From Herbaspirillum autotrophicum (GTDB lineage: Bacteria > Pseudomonadota > Gammaproteobacteria > Burkholderiales > Burkholderiaceae_D): 64,000 nt of DNA. Numbering within the stretch: position 1 is the stretch's first letter; every line of letters begins with the position of its first letter. Made by a program: the position numbers and the translations under genes. The notes beneath the pieces were generated by a model. That model was not told the origin of the DNA and searched no databases. It saw only the letters and a program-made list of their open reading frames with translations. Positions 36,375 through 43,939 of the stretch are shown one piece after another. The stretch lies in contig NZ_LFLS01000029.1 of assembly GCF_001189915.1 (NCBI RefSeq), positions 18,151-82,150 on the forward strand, read 5' to 3'.

Positions 36375-37229
36375 ATGCTGTACCCAGAACTGTTTAAATC
36401 GCTTGAACAAGTCCGTTGGAACATGGAAAAAGATATTCCTTGGGACAAGTTCGATCCATCCATGCTCTCCGACGAGCAGGCACAAACGATTCGGATGAAT
36501 GCCATTACCGAATGGTCGGCCTTGCCCGCAACCGAGATGTTCTTGCGTGATAACCGCGGCGATAGTGACTTTTCTGCATTCATGTCGGTCTGGTTCTTTG
36601 AAGAGCAAAAGCATTCGCTGGTCCTGATGGAATATCTGCGCCGCTTCAAGCCGGAGTTCGTGCCGACCGAAGCCGAGTTGCACAATGTGCGCTTCGAGTT
36701 CGACCCGGCGCCGCCGCTGGAAACGCTGATGATGCACTTCTGCGGCGAAATTCGCCTCAATCACTGGTATCGGTGTGCCTCCGACTGGCATACCGAGCCA
36801 GTCATCAAGCAGATCTACAAGATCATCAGTCAGGATGAAGCACGTCATGGCGGCGCGTATCTGCGCTACATGAAAAAGGCACTCAACGAAGTCGGCGATA
36901 CTGCCCGTGCAGCATTTGCCAAGATCGGCGTGCTGATGGCGTCGGCCCGTCGTACCGAGAAGCCGCTGCATCCGACCAATCTGCACGTCAATCAGGCATT
37001 GTTCCCGAACGACACGGTGCAAAGTCGCCTGCCTGATCCGGAATGGCTGGAGCAATGGCTCGATACCCAGATCAAGTTCGACGGCGAGTGGGAAAAGAAA
37101 GTCGTTGACCGTATTCTGCACAACATGTCGCTGCTGTTCGAGCGTACCTTTGAAACGGTGCAGGAATTGAATCGTTATCGCAAGGAAGTGGTGGCGCGTA
37201 TCGCGGCGACACAACCTGCAGCAGCCTGA
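36375..37229 (+). CDS. Ferritin-like diiron protein, acyl-ACP desaturase-like
   Basis: A 284-residue all-helical protein with a complete diiron carboxylate set: Glu in ITEWSALPATEMF, EEQKH (first ExxH), Glu in HFCGEIRLNHWY, and DEARH (second ExxH). The start WNMEKDIPWDKFDPSMLSDEQ recalls stearoyl-ACP desaturases, though the protein is shorter. It could be a desaturase- or oxygenase-like enzyme, or an iron/oxidant-handling protein; the sequence does not decide. It has its own terminator and sits between the phaM-like gene and rfaE2. Confidence 0.8.
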   Translation: MLYPELFKSLEQVRWNMEKDIPWDKFDPSMLSDEQAQTIRMNAITEWSALPATEMFLRDNRGDSDFSAFMSVWFFEEQKHSLVLMEYLRRFKPEFVPTEAELHNVRFEFDPAPPLETLMMHFCGEIRLNHWYRCASDWHTEPVIKQIYKIISQDEARHGGAYLRYMKKALNEVGDTARAAFAKIGVLMASARRTEKPLHPTNLHVNQALFPNDTVQSRLPDPEWLEQWLDTQIKFDGEWEKKVVDRILHNMSLLFERTFETVQELNRYRKEVVARIAATQPAAA

Positions 37230-37247
37230 GTCCGGCTGGTGTTCAAC

Positions 37248-37272
37248 AAAAGCCGCATTTGCGGCTTTTTTT
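37248..37272 (+). terminator. Terminator after the diiron protein gene
   Basis: AAAAGCCGC / GCGGCTTTT stem with an ATTT loop and three further T's, ending 12 bases before the rfaE2 start codon. Confidence 0.8.
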
Positions 37273-37284
37273 CATGGGTCTTGC

Positions 37285-37758
37285 ATGATTGATTTCGAAA
37301 AGAAAATTTGTTCCCGCGCCACGTTGCAGGAACGCGTGGCGGCATTGCCGCAGCCGGTGGTGCTGACCAATGGCGTGTTCGATATTTTGCATCGCGGTCA
37401 CGTGACGTATCTGGCGCAGGCGCGCGCCCAAGGCGCATCGCTGGTGGTGGCGGCCAATACCGATGCGTCCGTGCGGCGTCTGGGCAAGGGCGACGACCGG
37501 CCGATCAATACCTGTGAAGATCGCATGGCCGTGTTGGCCGCACTGGAGTCGGTATCGCTGGTGGTGCCGTTTGATGAAGACACGGCACTGGAAGTGGTGC
37601 AGGAAGCGCAACCGCAGATTTACGTCAAGGGCGGTGATTACGACATGACGGCGATTCCCGAAGGACAGGCCGTGGCGGCGTATGGCGGACAGGCGATTGC
37701 GATTGCATTCGAGCATGACCGTTCCACCACCAAGTTGCTGGCCAAGGTCAGGAAGTAA
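37285..37758 (+). CDS. rfaE2: D-glycero-beta-D-manno-heptose 1-phosphate adenylyltransferase
   Basis: A 157-residue cytidylyltransferase-fold enzyme equal to the C-terminal domain of HldE. It shows TNGVFDILHRGHVTYLAQAR near residue 28 with the HxGH-type nucleotide motif, and the closing HDRSTTKLL. It makes ADP-heptose for lipopolysaccharide core synthesis. The kinase domain is a separate gene elsewhere, as is usual in betaproteobacteria. The ribosome-binding site is weak and the preceding terminator is only 12 bases away, so its promoter is probably further upstream or within that gene's 3' end. Confidence 0.93.
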   Translation: MIDFEKKICSRATLQERVAALPQPVVLTNGVFDILHRGHVTYLAQARAQGASLVVAANTDASVRRLGKGDDRPINTCEDRMAVLAALESVSLVVPFDEDTALEVVQEAQPQIYVKGGDYDMTAIPEGQAVAAYGGQAIAIAFEHDRSTTKLLAKVRK

Positions 37759-37782
37759 TCGCGATCGGTATGCAAGGAATGC

Positions 37783-37825
37783 GCAGGCAATAAAAAAGCG
37801 GACACGCCGCTTTTTTATTGCCTGC
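37783..37825. terminator. Strong bidirectional terminator (19-pair stem)
   Basis: A perfect 19-base inverted repeat GCAGGCAATAAAAAAGCGG around a five-base loop, between convergent rfaE2 and the copper chaperone gene; internal A6/T6 tracts give a release tract in both directions. Confidence 0.92.
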
Positions 37826-37836
37826 GAAACTTGCGC

Positions 37837-38313
37837 TCAATGATGCATGTGTTCGTCGGTCTTGCCGGCGGTCTTGTCTTCCACATTGACGGTGACATCC
37901 ACCTTGCCTGCCTTTTCAAAGGTCAGCGTCATTGGCACCTTGTCGCCGGCTTTCAATTGCTGGGTCAGGCCGATCATCATGATGTGATAGCCGTTGCCCG
38001 GCTGCATCGCGATTTTTTCTGCCGGCTTGATTTCAATGCTGCCGACTTCCCGCATTTTCATGACATTGCCATCCATCGACATGGTGTGGATTTCTGTCGA
38101 CCTAGCGGCTGGCGAGGCGACCCCGATCAGTTTGTCGGCGCTTTTGCCCTTGTTTTCAATGCTCAGGTAAGCACCACCCGATGGCTGGCCGGGTACGGTA
38201 GCGCGTGCATAAGGGTGGCCGATCAACAGATCGCCGAGTTTGTATTCATGAGCGCTGGCGGCAGCGCTCAGCAGCAGGGCGGCGCTGAGGCCGAGAATGT
38301 GACGGAGAGACAT
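37837..38313 (-). CDS. Periplasmic copper chaperone PCuAC
   Basis: A 158-residue protein with a signal peptide ending AAASAHE and a cupredoxin-like PCuAC domain. The copper ligands are visible as a His/Met set: STEIHTMSMDGNVMKM, then about 22 residues later GYHIMMIGL, the HxnM...HxM pattern. A His/Met-rich tail (DEHMHH) adds potential ligands. PCuAC delivers Cu(I), with Sco proteins, to the CuA centre of cytochrome c oxidase; the cox locus is about 8 kb away. The DUF2946 gene lies 34 bases upstream in the same direction, a frequent copper-related pairing. Confidence 0.92.
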   Translation of the reverse strand: MSLRHILGLSAALLLSAAASAHEYKLGDLLIGHPYARATVPGQPSGGAYLSIENKGKSADKLIGVASPAARSTEIHTMSMDGNVMKMREVGSIEIKPAEKIAMQPGNGYHIMMIGLTQQLKAGDKVPMTLTFEKAGKVDVTVNVEDKTAGKTDEHMHH

Positions 38314-38347
38314 AAGAATCCTTTGAATTGCTTTGCGTTAAACGGTA

Positions 38348-38716
38348 TCAGGCGGTGTGACAGGCATGCAGCATCAGCGCGGGCGGTGCGCGCGCCTGAG
38401 CGTCCGCGCGTTGTACGCTTGATGCAGCATACTCCTGGTTGGCCGTCGGGCTGATCCTGACCGTCAGGTCCGGGATCAGTAATTGCTGGTGACTGGGTAG
38501 GCCCGGCAGCGGCTGGTTGCCGGCGTGGCAATACTGGCAATGACTTGCCGACAGGGAATAAGGGCCATGTCCGCCGGCCGGGGGGGGGGCACTGGTGCTG
38601 CAAATAGCCATGGCTGCCACGTCAGTACCAGCTTGCGCAGCCGGCGGCAAGACCATGTTGGCAAAAATGCCGAACAGGGCGAGGCGGGCAAAGAATAGGC
38701 GGAGTGTGAGTGACAT
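38348..38716 (-). CDS. DUF2946 protein containing a C10 homopolymer
   Basis: A 122-residue small exported or membrane protein. A hydrophobic signal-like start (residues 5-28) is followed by a DUF2946 core with HCQYCHAG (about residues 59-66), a candidate copper-binding motif. It precedes the PCuAC gene on the same strand and is probably part of the same copper-handling operon. The codons GCC CCC CCC CCG (38580-38589) form an uninterrupted run of ten C on the coding strand; loss or gain of one base would shift the frame ahead of the HCQYC motif. Confidence 0.78.
   Translation of the reverse strand: MSLTLRLFFARLALFGIFANMVLPPAAQAGTDVAAMAICSTSAPPPAGGHGPYSLSASHCQYCHAGNQPLPGLPSHQQLLIPDLTVRISPTANQEYAASSVQRADAQARAPPALMLHACHTA
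38580..38589. repeat. Ten-base G/C homopolymer within the DUF2946 gene
   Basis: Ten consecutive G on the plus strand, read as C10 in the coding direction, encoding A-P-P-P. It is the longest G/C run I noticed in the window and is of a length at which replication slippage is common; it is also a typical place for sequencing length error. Confidence 0.9.
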
Positions 38717-38804
38717 GGCGGCTGGATTATAGCAATTGCACCCGGCGTGATGAAAAAAGCCGCGGCGGTGAAATATCTCAGTTGGCAGCGATCACGGCCC
38801 GTTA

Positions 38805-38827
38805 AGCGTTATTGGTCAAATAACGCT
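38805..38827. promoter_or_regulatory. Operator-like palindrome upstream of the tandem binding-protein operon
   Basis: Perfect nine-base inverted repeat AGCGTTATT / AATAACGCT around GGTCA, about 90 bases upstream of a candidate promoter and 160 bases before the ATG of the first binding protein. No T-run follows, so it looks more like a protein-binding site or cruciform than a terminator. It could also be a terminator remnant for an upstream transcript. Confidence 0.4.
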
Positions 38828-38912
38828 GAAGATAATGAGTTTTGAATGATATAAGCAGATAAATGACGGTTTCGGGCCGGCTGGCGGCGACCGCGGGAAT
38901 ATATCTATCAAA

Positions 38913-38941
38913 TTGATTGTTGGCAGGCCGTAGGCTAGACT
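38913..38941 (+). promoter_or_regulatory. Candidate sigma70 promoter of the ABC importer operon
   Basis: TTGATT and TAGACT separated by 17 bases, each matching the consensus at four of six positions; the -10 ends 44 bases before the ATG, and the AGAGGGAGA ribosome-binding site lies between. Confidence 0.5.
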
Positions 38942-38985
38942 TGTCGTCTTTTGCTGGCATCCACAAAATTTAGAGGGAGACTTTC

Positions 38986-39963
38986 ATGTTCGATATGAAA
39001 AAATTGTCGTTGCGGACCATGGTGAGCGTGTTGTCGCTGGCGGCTGTTTGTGCTGCGCCGGCCATGGCTGCCGACAAATCAGTTGCGGTTACCGCCATCG
39101 TCGAACATCCGGCACTGGATGCGATCCGGGACGGCGTCAAGGATGAACTCAAGGCTGAAGGTTTCGAGGCCGGCAAGAATCTCAAGTGGGAATATCAAAG
39201 CGCGCAGGGCAATACGGGCACAGCCGCGCAGATCGCCCGCAAGTTCGTTGGCGACAAGCCGGATGTGATCGTGGCCATTGCCACACCGTCGGCACAGGCA
39301 CTGGTGGCATCCACCAAAACTATTCCTGTCGTGTATTCCGGCGTTACCGATCCGATCGCAGCGCAACTGGTCAAGGACTGGAAAGCATCGGGCGGCAACG
39401 TGACCGGTGTCTCCGATCTGCTGGAACTGGAAAAGCAGGTTGACCTGATTAAGCGCATCATCCCTGGCGTCAAGCGCGTCGGCATGGTGTACAACCCGGG
39501 TGAAGCCAATTCTGCCGTGGTGGTCAAGAGCCTCAAGGAATTGCTGTCGAAGTCGGGTATCTCGCTGGTGGAAGCCGCAGCACCGCGCACGGTGGACGTT
39601 GGCTCCGCAGCCAAGAGTCTGATCGGCAAGGTCGACGTGATCTATACCAATACTGATAACAATGTGGTGTCGGCTTATGAGTCGCTGGTCAAGGTCGGCA
39701 ACGATGCCAAGATTCCGCTGATCGCTTCCGATACCGACAGCGTCAAGCGCGGCGCGATTGCTGCTCTGGGTGTCAATTACTACGATCTGGGTCGTCAGAC
39801 CGGCAAGGTGGTGGCGCGTATCCTCAAGGGCGAAAAGCCTGGTGATATCGCTTCGGCCACCAGCAGCAAGCTGGAACTGTTCGTCAATACGACAGCCGCA
39901 CAAAAGCAAGGCGTGACGTTGTCGGCTGACCTGATCAAATCGGCAAAAACAGTCATCAAATAA
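38986..39963 (+). CDS. ABC transporter substrate-binding protein (ABC_sub_bind/TrpX-like), copy 1
   Basis: A 325-residue periplasmic binding protein. The signal peptide ends APAMAA; the mature part shows VTAIVEHPALDAIRDGVKDEL, DVIVAIATPSAQALVA, VKRVGMVYNPGEANS and DTDSVKRGAIAALGVNYYDLGRQTG, all typical of the ABC_sub_bind family whose best known member is tryptophan-associated TrpX. The substrate here is unknown. It is followed within 60 bases by a second copy that is about three quarters identical by eye. AGGGAGA precedes the ATG. Confidence 0.9.
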   Translation: MFDMKKLSLRTMVSVLSLAAVCAAPAMAADKSVAVTAIVEHPALDAIRDGVKDELKAEGFEAGKNLKWEYQSAQGNTGTAAQIARKFVGDKPDVIVAIATPSAQALVASTKTIPVVYSGVTDPIAAQLVKDWKASGGNVTGVSDLLELEKQVDLIKRIIPGVKRVGMVYNPGEANSAVVVKSLKELLSKSGISLVEAAAPRTVDVGSAAKSLIGKVDVIYTNTDNNVVSAYESLVKVGNDAKIPLIASDTDSVKRGAIAALGVNYYDLGRQTGKVVARILKGEKPGDIASATSSKLELFVNTTAAQKQGVTLSADLIKSAKTVIK

Positions 39964-40020
39964 TTTTTCATTCACATGCAGGCGCCCGCACCGAGGCGCC
40001 GATACCTTTCGGGAGAGACA

Positions 40021-40995
40021 ATGTTTACATTAAGCAAATCCTTGCGCGCCGTTGCTGGTGCGCTGGCACTGGCAACCATCTGCGCGGCACCGGTGCTGGC
40101 CGCCGACAAGACGGTTCTGGTGACTTCGATCGTCGAACATCCGGCATTGGATGCGGTGCGTGACGGTACCAAGGATGAATTGAAGGCTGAGGGTTTCGAA
40201 GCCGGCAAGAACCTGAAATGGGAATTCCAGAGCGCGCAAGGCAATGCCGGTACGGCCGGACAAATTGCCCGCAAATTCGTGGGTGACAATCCGGACGTGA
40301 TCGTGGCTATCGCCACGCCGTCGGCGCAGCCACTGGTTGCCGCGACCAAGACCATTCCTATCGTGTATTCCGCGATTGCCGATCCGATTGCCGCGCAACT
40401 GGTGAAAGACTGGGCGCCGTCAGGCACCAACGTCACCGGTCTGTCGCACATGCTGGATCCGAGCAAGCAAGTTGAAATCCTCAAGAAAGTGGTGCCGGGT
40501 GTCAAGCGCGTCGGTATCGTTTACAATCCGGGCGAAGCCAATTCCGTGTCGGCATTGAACAGCATCAAGGCCGTACTGGAAAAACAGGGCATCAAGCTGG
40601 TGGAAGCTGCGGCACCACGCTCGGTCGATGTGTCGCCTGCTGCCAAGAGTCTGATCGGCAAGGTTGATGCAATCTACAGCACCACTGATAACAACGTGGT
40701 GTCGACCTATGAAGCCTTGGTAAAGGTGTGCAATGATGCGAAAATTCCGCTGATTGCTTCCGATACCGACAGCGTCAAGCGCGGTGCGATTGCGGCGTTG
40801 GGCGTCAACTTCTATGACCTGGGACGTCAGACCGGTAAAGTCGTGGCGCGTATTCTGCGCGGTGAAAAGCCGGGCGATATCCCATCGTCGACCAGCAAGA
40901 ATCTGGAATTGTTCGTCAATACTGCCGCTGCGCAAAAACAGGGTGTCACCCTGTCGCCTGAATTCGTAAAATCGGCGACCAAGGTGTTCAACTGA
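40021..40995 (+). CDS. ABC transporter substrate-binding protein (ABC_sub_bind/TrpX-like), copy 2
   Basis: A 324-residue paralogue of the preceding gene, with its own signal peptide (ending APVLAA). Long blocks are identical (EHPALDAVRDG, DELKAEGFEAGKNLKWE, SDTDSVKRGAIAALGVN). Differences cluster in regions likely to line the ligand cleft, for example SHMLDPSKQVEILKKVV versus SDLLELEKQVDLIKRII, and a Cys in LVKVCNDAK where copy 1 has Gly. I start at ATG 40021 behind GGGAGAGAC; the frame extends to 39976 without support. A terminator-like hairpin separates it from the permease gene. Confidence 0.9.
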   Translation: MFTLSKSLRAVAGALALATICAAPVLAADKTVLVTSIVEHPALDAVRDGTKDELKAEGFEAGKNLKWEFQSAQGNAGTAGQIARKFVGDNPDVIVAIATPSAQPLVAATKTIPIVYSAIADPIAAQLVKDWAPSGTNVTGLSHMLDPSKQVEILKKVVPGVKRVGIVYNPGEANSVSALNSIKAVLEKQGIKLVEAAAPRSVDVSPAAKSLIGKVDAIYSTTDNNVVSTYEALVKVCNDAKIPLIASDTDSVKRGAIAALGVNFYDLGRQTGKVVARILRGEKPGDIPSSTSKNLELFVNTAAAQKQGVTLSPEFVKSATKVFN

Positions 40996-41063
40996 TTTCA
41001 GTGCCGCAGTATTGAAACAGGGGCTGGCGTGTTATCAGCGCGCCAGTCCGTGATTTTCAAAAG

Positions 41064-41109
41064 ACATTCGGCATCGGCGTATCGCGCTGATGCCGAATGT
41101 GTTTTTTAA
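41064..41109 (+). terminator. Internal terminator or attenuator between binding proteins and permease
   Basis: Twelve-pair stem ACATTCGGCATC / GATGCCGAATGT with a partly paired 13-base loop (GCG-TAT-CGC inside), followed by GTTTTTT. It ends 12 bases before the permease ATG. Partial termination here would give more binding protein than membrane components. Confidence 0.8.
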
Positions 41110-41121
41110 GAAAGACCGAAT

Positions 41122-42018
41122 ATGTCGTTGTATACGCTATGGGGGGCCTTGGAAATCGGTTTGATTTTCAGCCTGGTGGCCCTCGGAGTGCTGATTTCAT
41201 TCCGCATCCTTACCTTCCCCGATTTGACCGTCGATGGCAGCTTCCCGTTGGGTGGCGCAGTTGCCGCGACCATGATTGCGGCCGGCTATGATCCGTTTCT
41301 GTCTACCGGTGTGGCGATTCTGGCGGGCGCGCTGGCGGGTTTCATCACTGCATGGCTGAACGTGCGCCTGAAGATCATGGACTTGCTGTCCAGTATTCTG
41401 GTGATGATTGCGCTGTACTCGATCAATTTGCGCGTCATGGGCAAGCCCAATGTGCCGCTGATCAACGAGCCGACCATTTTCAGCATGTTGCAGCCGACCT
41501 GGATTCCTGATTACGTCGAACGGCCGCTGGTGTTGCTGGTGGTGGTGATCGCCGCCAAGCTGTTGCTGGACTGGTTCTTTTCTTCCGAAGTCGGTCTGGC
41601 CATGCGTGCGACCGGCGCCAATGCGCGTATGGCGCGGGCGCAAGGAATTGCCACCGGCACCGCGACGCTGGCCGGCATGGCGCTGGCCAATGCGCTGGTG
41701 GCTCTGGGCGGCGCCTTGTTTGCGCAGACGCAGGGCGGTGCAGATATTTCCATGGGTATCGGTACCATCGTCATCGGTCTGGCAGCGGTGATCATTGGCG
41801 AGAGCATTCTGCCGGCGCGGCGTCTGGTATGGACGACGCTGGCGGTGATTCTGGGCGCGATTTTGTATCGTTTCTTCATTGCGCTGGCACTCAACAGCGA
41901 CTTCATCGGATTGCAAGCGCAGGATTTGAATCTGGTGACTGCGGTATTGGTGATGCTGGCGCTGGTGCTGCCGATGGGCAAGCGCAAGTTGCAAATGCGC
42001 AGAAACGGAGGGAATTGA
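41122..42018 (+). CDS. ABC transporter permease
   Basis: A 298-residue integral membrane protein with about eight to nine hydrophobic segments, beginning LGALEIGLIFSLVALGVLISFRIL-like and containing FPDLTVDGSFPLGGAVAA and the conserved ATGANARMARAQGI loop. This is the LivH/BPD_transp_2 type found with ABC_sub_bind proteins. It carries the substrate bound by one or both upstream binding proteins. One base separates it from the ATPase gene. Confidence 0.9.
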   Translation: MSLYTLWGALEIGLIFSLVALGVLISFRILTFPDLTVDGSFPLGGAVAATMIAAGYDPFLSTGVAILAGALAGFITAWLNVRLKIMDLLSSILVMIALYSINLRVMGKPNVPLINEPTIFSMLQPTWIPDYVERPLVLLVVVIAAKLLLDWFFSSEVGLAMRATGANARMARAQGIATGTATLAGMALANALVALGGALFAQTQGGADISMGIGTIVIGLAAVIIGESILPARRLVWTTLAVILGAILYRFFIALALNSDFIGLQAQDLNLVTAVLVMLALVLPMGKRKLQMRRNGGN

Positions 42019-42019
42019 G

Positions 42020-42814
42020 ATGTTGATTGCCAAAGACTTGCACATCACGTTCAATCCCGGTACGCCCATCGAGAACCGCGCTTTGCGCGGCATGGAGCTG
42101 GAAATTCCGAACGGCCAGTTCGTGGCCGTGATCGGTTCCAACGGCGCCGGCAAATCCACTTTTCTGAATGCGATCTCCGGTGACTTGCTGGTAGATCAGG
42201 GCAAGATCGAAATCGACGGTGTCGATGTCACCCGCAAGCAAGCCTGGGATCGGGCCGGGATGGTGGCGCGGGTGTTTCAGGATCCAATGGCCGGTACCTG
42301 TGAAGCGCTGACGATTGAAGAAAACATGGCGCTGGCGATGGCGCGCGGCAAGCGCCGTGGTTTTGGTTTCGCCATCAAGCGCAATATGCGCGAGCTGTTC
42401 CGTGAAAAGCTGGCGATTCTCAATCTGGGCCTGGAAAAGCGCCTGACCGACCGCATCGGTCTGTTGTCGGGCGGCCAGCGGCAAGCGGTCAGTCTGTTGA
42501 TGGCGTCGTTGCAGCCGTCACGCATTTTGCTGCTTGACGAACATACTGCTGCGCTCGATCCGAAGACGGCGGCATTCGTGCTGGAGCTGACGGCCAAGAT
42601 CGTCAAGGACAGCAAGCTGACGACCATGATGGTGACGCACAGCATGCGGCAGGCGCTCGATTACGGTGACCGTACCGTGATGCTGCACCAGGGCAAGGTG
42701 GTGCTGGACGTGTCCGGCGAAGAACGTGCCGGTCTGGATGTGCCTGATCTGTTGAAGATGTTCGAACGCACGCGCGGTGAGGTATTGTCGGATGATGCGC
42801 TGCTGCTCGGATGA
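42020..42814 (+). CDS. ABC transporter ATP-binding protein
   Basis: A 264-residue ATPase. Walker A is GSNGAGKST near residue 40, the signature is LLSGGQRQAVSL, Walker B ILLLDEHTAALDPK, and the switch histidine is in VTHSMRQAL. It completes the four-gene importer (two binding proteins, permease, ATPase) and ends just before a terminator. Confidence 0.94.
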   Translation: MLIAKDLHITFNPGTPIENRALRGMELEIPNGQFVAVIGSNGAGKSTFLNAISGDLLVDQGKIEIDGVDVTRKQAWDRAGMVARVFQDPMAGTCEALTIEENMALAMARGKRRGFGFAIKRNMRELFREKLAILNLGLEKRLTDRIGLLSGGQRQAVSLLMASLQPSRILLLDEHTAALDPKTAAFVLELTAKIVKDSKLTTMMVTHSMRQALDYGDRTVMLHQGKVVLDVSGEERAGLDVPDLLKMFERTRGEVLSDDALLLG

Positions 42815-42831
42815 GGCTGGCAGTGTGTCGT

Positions 42832-42858
42832 AAAAAGGTCGCGTATGCGGCCTTTTTT
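42832..42858 (+). terminator. Terminator of the ABC importer operon
   Basis: AAAAAGGTCGC / GCGGCCTTTTT stem (one T-G pair) with a GTAT loop and T-run, 18 bases after the ATPase stop. Confidence 0.85.
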
Positions 42859-42883
42859 ATTATTCGCGAAAAGAGAGGGAGCC

Positions 42884-43429
42884 ATGAAGCGTAGCCTGAT
42901 GCTGGCGGCTGGTTTGTATTTTTGCGGGCTGACTGCTTGCTTTGCGCAAACCGCGTTGCCGATGTTGCTGGCGGCGTCGCGCTCGGCGATTGCGGCACAA
43001 GAGCGGGTGCAGGCTGAGGCGGTACGCATTTTCACACTGCAAAAGCAGGCTATCGGCAGCAATCTGACGCGCGCGCAGGCAGTGCAACTGAGATTGACGA
43101 CGAACCAAGTGATGCCGGTCGGCCTGGCCCGGGTCCGTTATCCCAGAGGGGCGCGAGATCGCGGGGAGGAAGGGCGAGTGCTGCTCAAGATGGTCATTGA
43201 TCAGCACGGGCAGGTCGCGACGGTGCGGGTAGTGGAATCATCCGGTCACGCCGAGCTGGATATCGAAGCGCAACGCGCAATCTGGAGATCGGCTTACCAA
43301 CCCTATCTCGAGAACGGCAAAGCAATTTCGGTAGCGGCGCAGCAGCAAATCATCTTCAAACTCAAGCGTGATGAGCCAGACGCCCCGGCTGTTGCGCCGG
43401 AAGCGGACAAGCGGGGCGCGGGCGACTGA
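42884..43429 (+). CDS. TonB C-terminal domain periplasmic protein
   Basis: A 181-residue protein with a signal peptide (residues 1-20, Cys in GLTAC could be a lipobox), a helical region, and a C-terminal TonB fold (about 85-165): GEEGRVLLKMVIDQHGQVATVRVVESSGHAELDIEAQRAIW. Unlike true TonB it has no long Pro-rich spacer and probably no retained membrane anchor, so an energy-transducing role is doubtful. No exbB/exbD lies nearby. AGAGAGGGA precedes ATG 42884. It ends base-to-base with convergent trmL. Confidence 0.75.
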   Translation: MKRSLMLAAGLYFCGLTACFAQTALPMLLAASRSAIAAQERVQAEAVRIFTLQKQAIGSNLTRAQAVQLRLTTNQVMPVGLARVRYPRGARDRGEEGRVLLKMVIDQHGQVATVRVVESSGHAELDIEAQRAIWRSAYQPYLENGKAISVAAQQQIIFKLKRDEPDAPAVAPEADKRGAGD

Positions 43430-43912
43430 TCAGCTGCCGCCGGCGAAGCCGTTCTGGCGCCAGGCCTCGTACACCACTACCGCCACCGTATTGGACAGAT
43501 TCAGGCTGCGGTTGTCGGGGCGCATTGGCAGGCGAATACGTTGTGTAGTCGGAAAGGACTCGCGCAATTCCGGTGCCAGTCCCCGGGTTTCCGAGCCGAA
43601 TACGAATACATCGCCGGGCTGAAAGCTGATACCGGCAAATGGCGTCGAGCCGTGAGTCGTGAGCGCGAACATGCGGTCAGCGCTGAATTGCGGATCAGCG
43701 CGTCGCTGGTCCATGAAGGCATTCCAGTCGGAGTGGACCTGCATGTTGGCGTAATCGTGATAATCGAGGCCGGCGCGCCGCATCTTGGCGTCGTCGAGCG
43801 GGAAGCCGAGCGGTTCGATCAAATGCAACTGGGCGCCGGTGTTGGCGCACAAGCGAATGATATTGCCGGTATTCGGCGGGATTTCCGGTTCGACCAAGAC
43901 GACGTGAAACAA
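43430..43912 (-). CDS. trmL: tRNA (cytidine/uridine-34 2'-O)-methyltransferase TrmL
   Basis: A 160-residue SPOUT-family methyltransferase that modifies the wobble base of tRNA-Leu. It shows EPEIPPNTGNIIRLCANTG near residue 8, VFGSETRGLAPEL, and the knotted C-terminal MRPDNRSLNLSNTVAVVVYEAWRQ. Length fits the family. Its stop directly abuts the stop of the TonB-domain gene, so there is no intergenic terminator. It follows comF by 27 bases on the same strand. Confidence 0.95.
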   Translation of the reverse strand: MFHVVLVEPEIPPNTGNIIRLCANTGAQLHLIEPLGFPLDDAKMRRAGLDYHDYANMQVHSDWNAFMDQRRADPQFSADRMFALTTHGSTPFAGISFQPGDVFVFGSETRGLAPELRESFPTTQRIRLPMRPDNRSLNLSNTVAVVVYEAWRQNGFAGGS

Positions 43913-43939
43913 GTGATTCTCCTGAGCAGACTTCGATTT

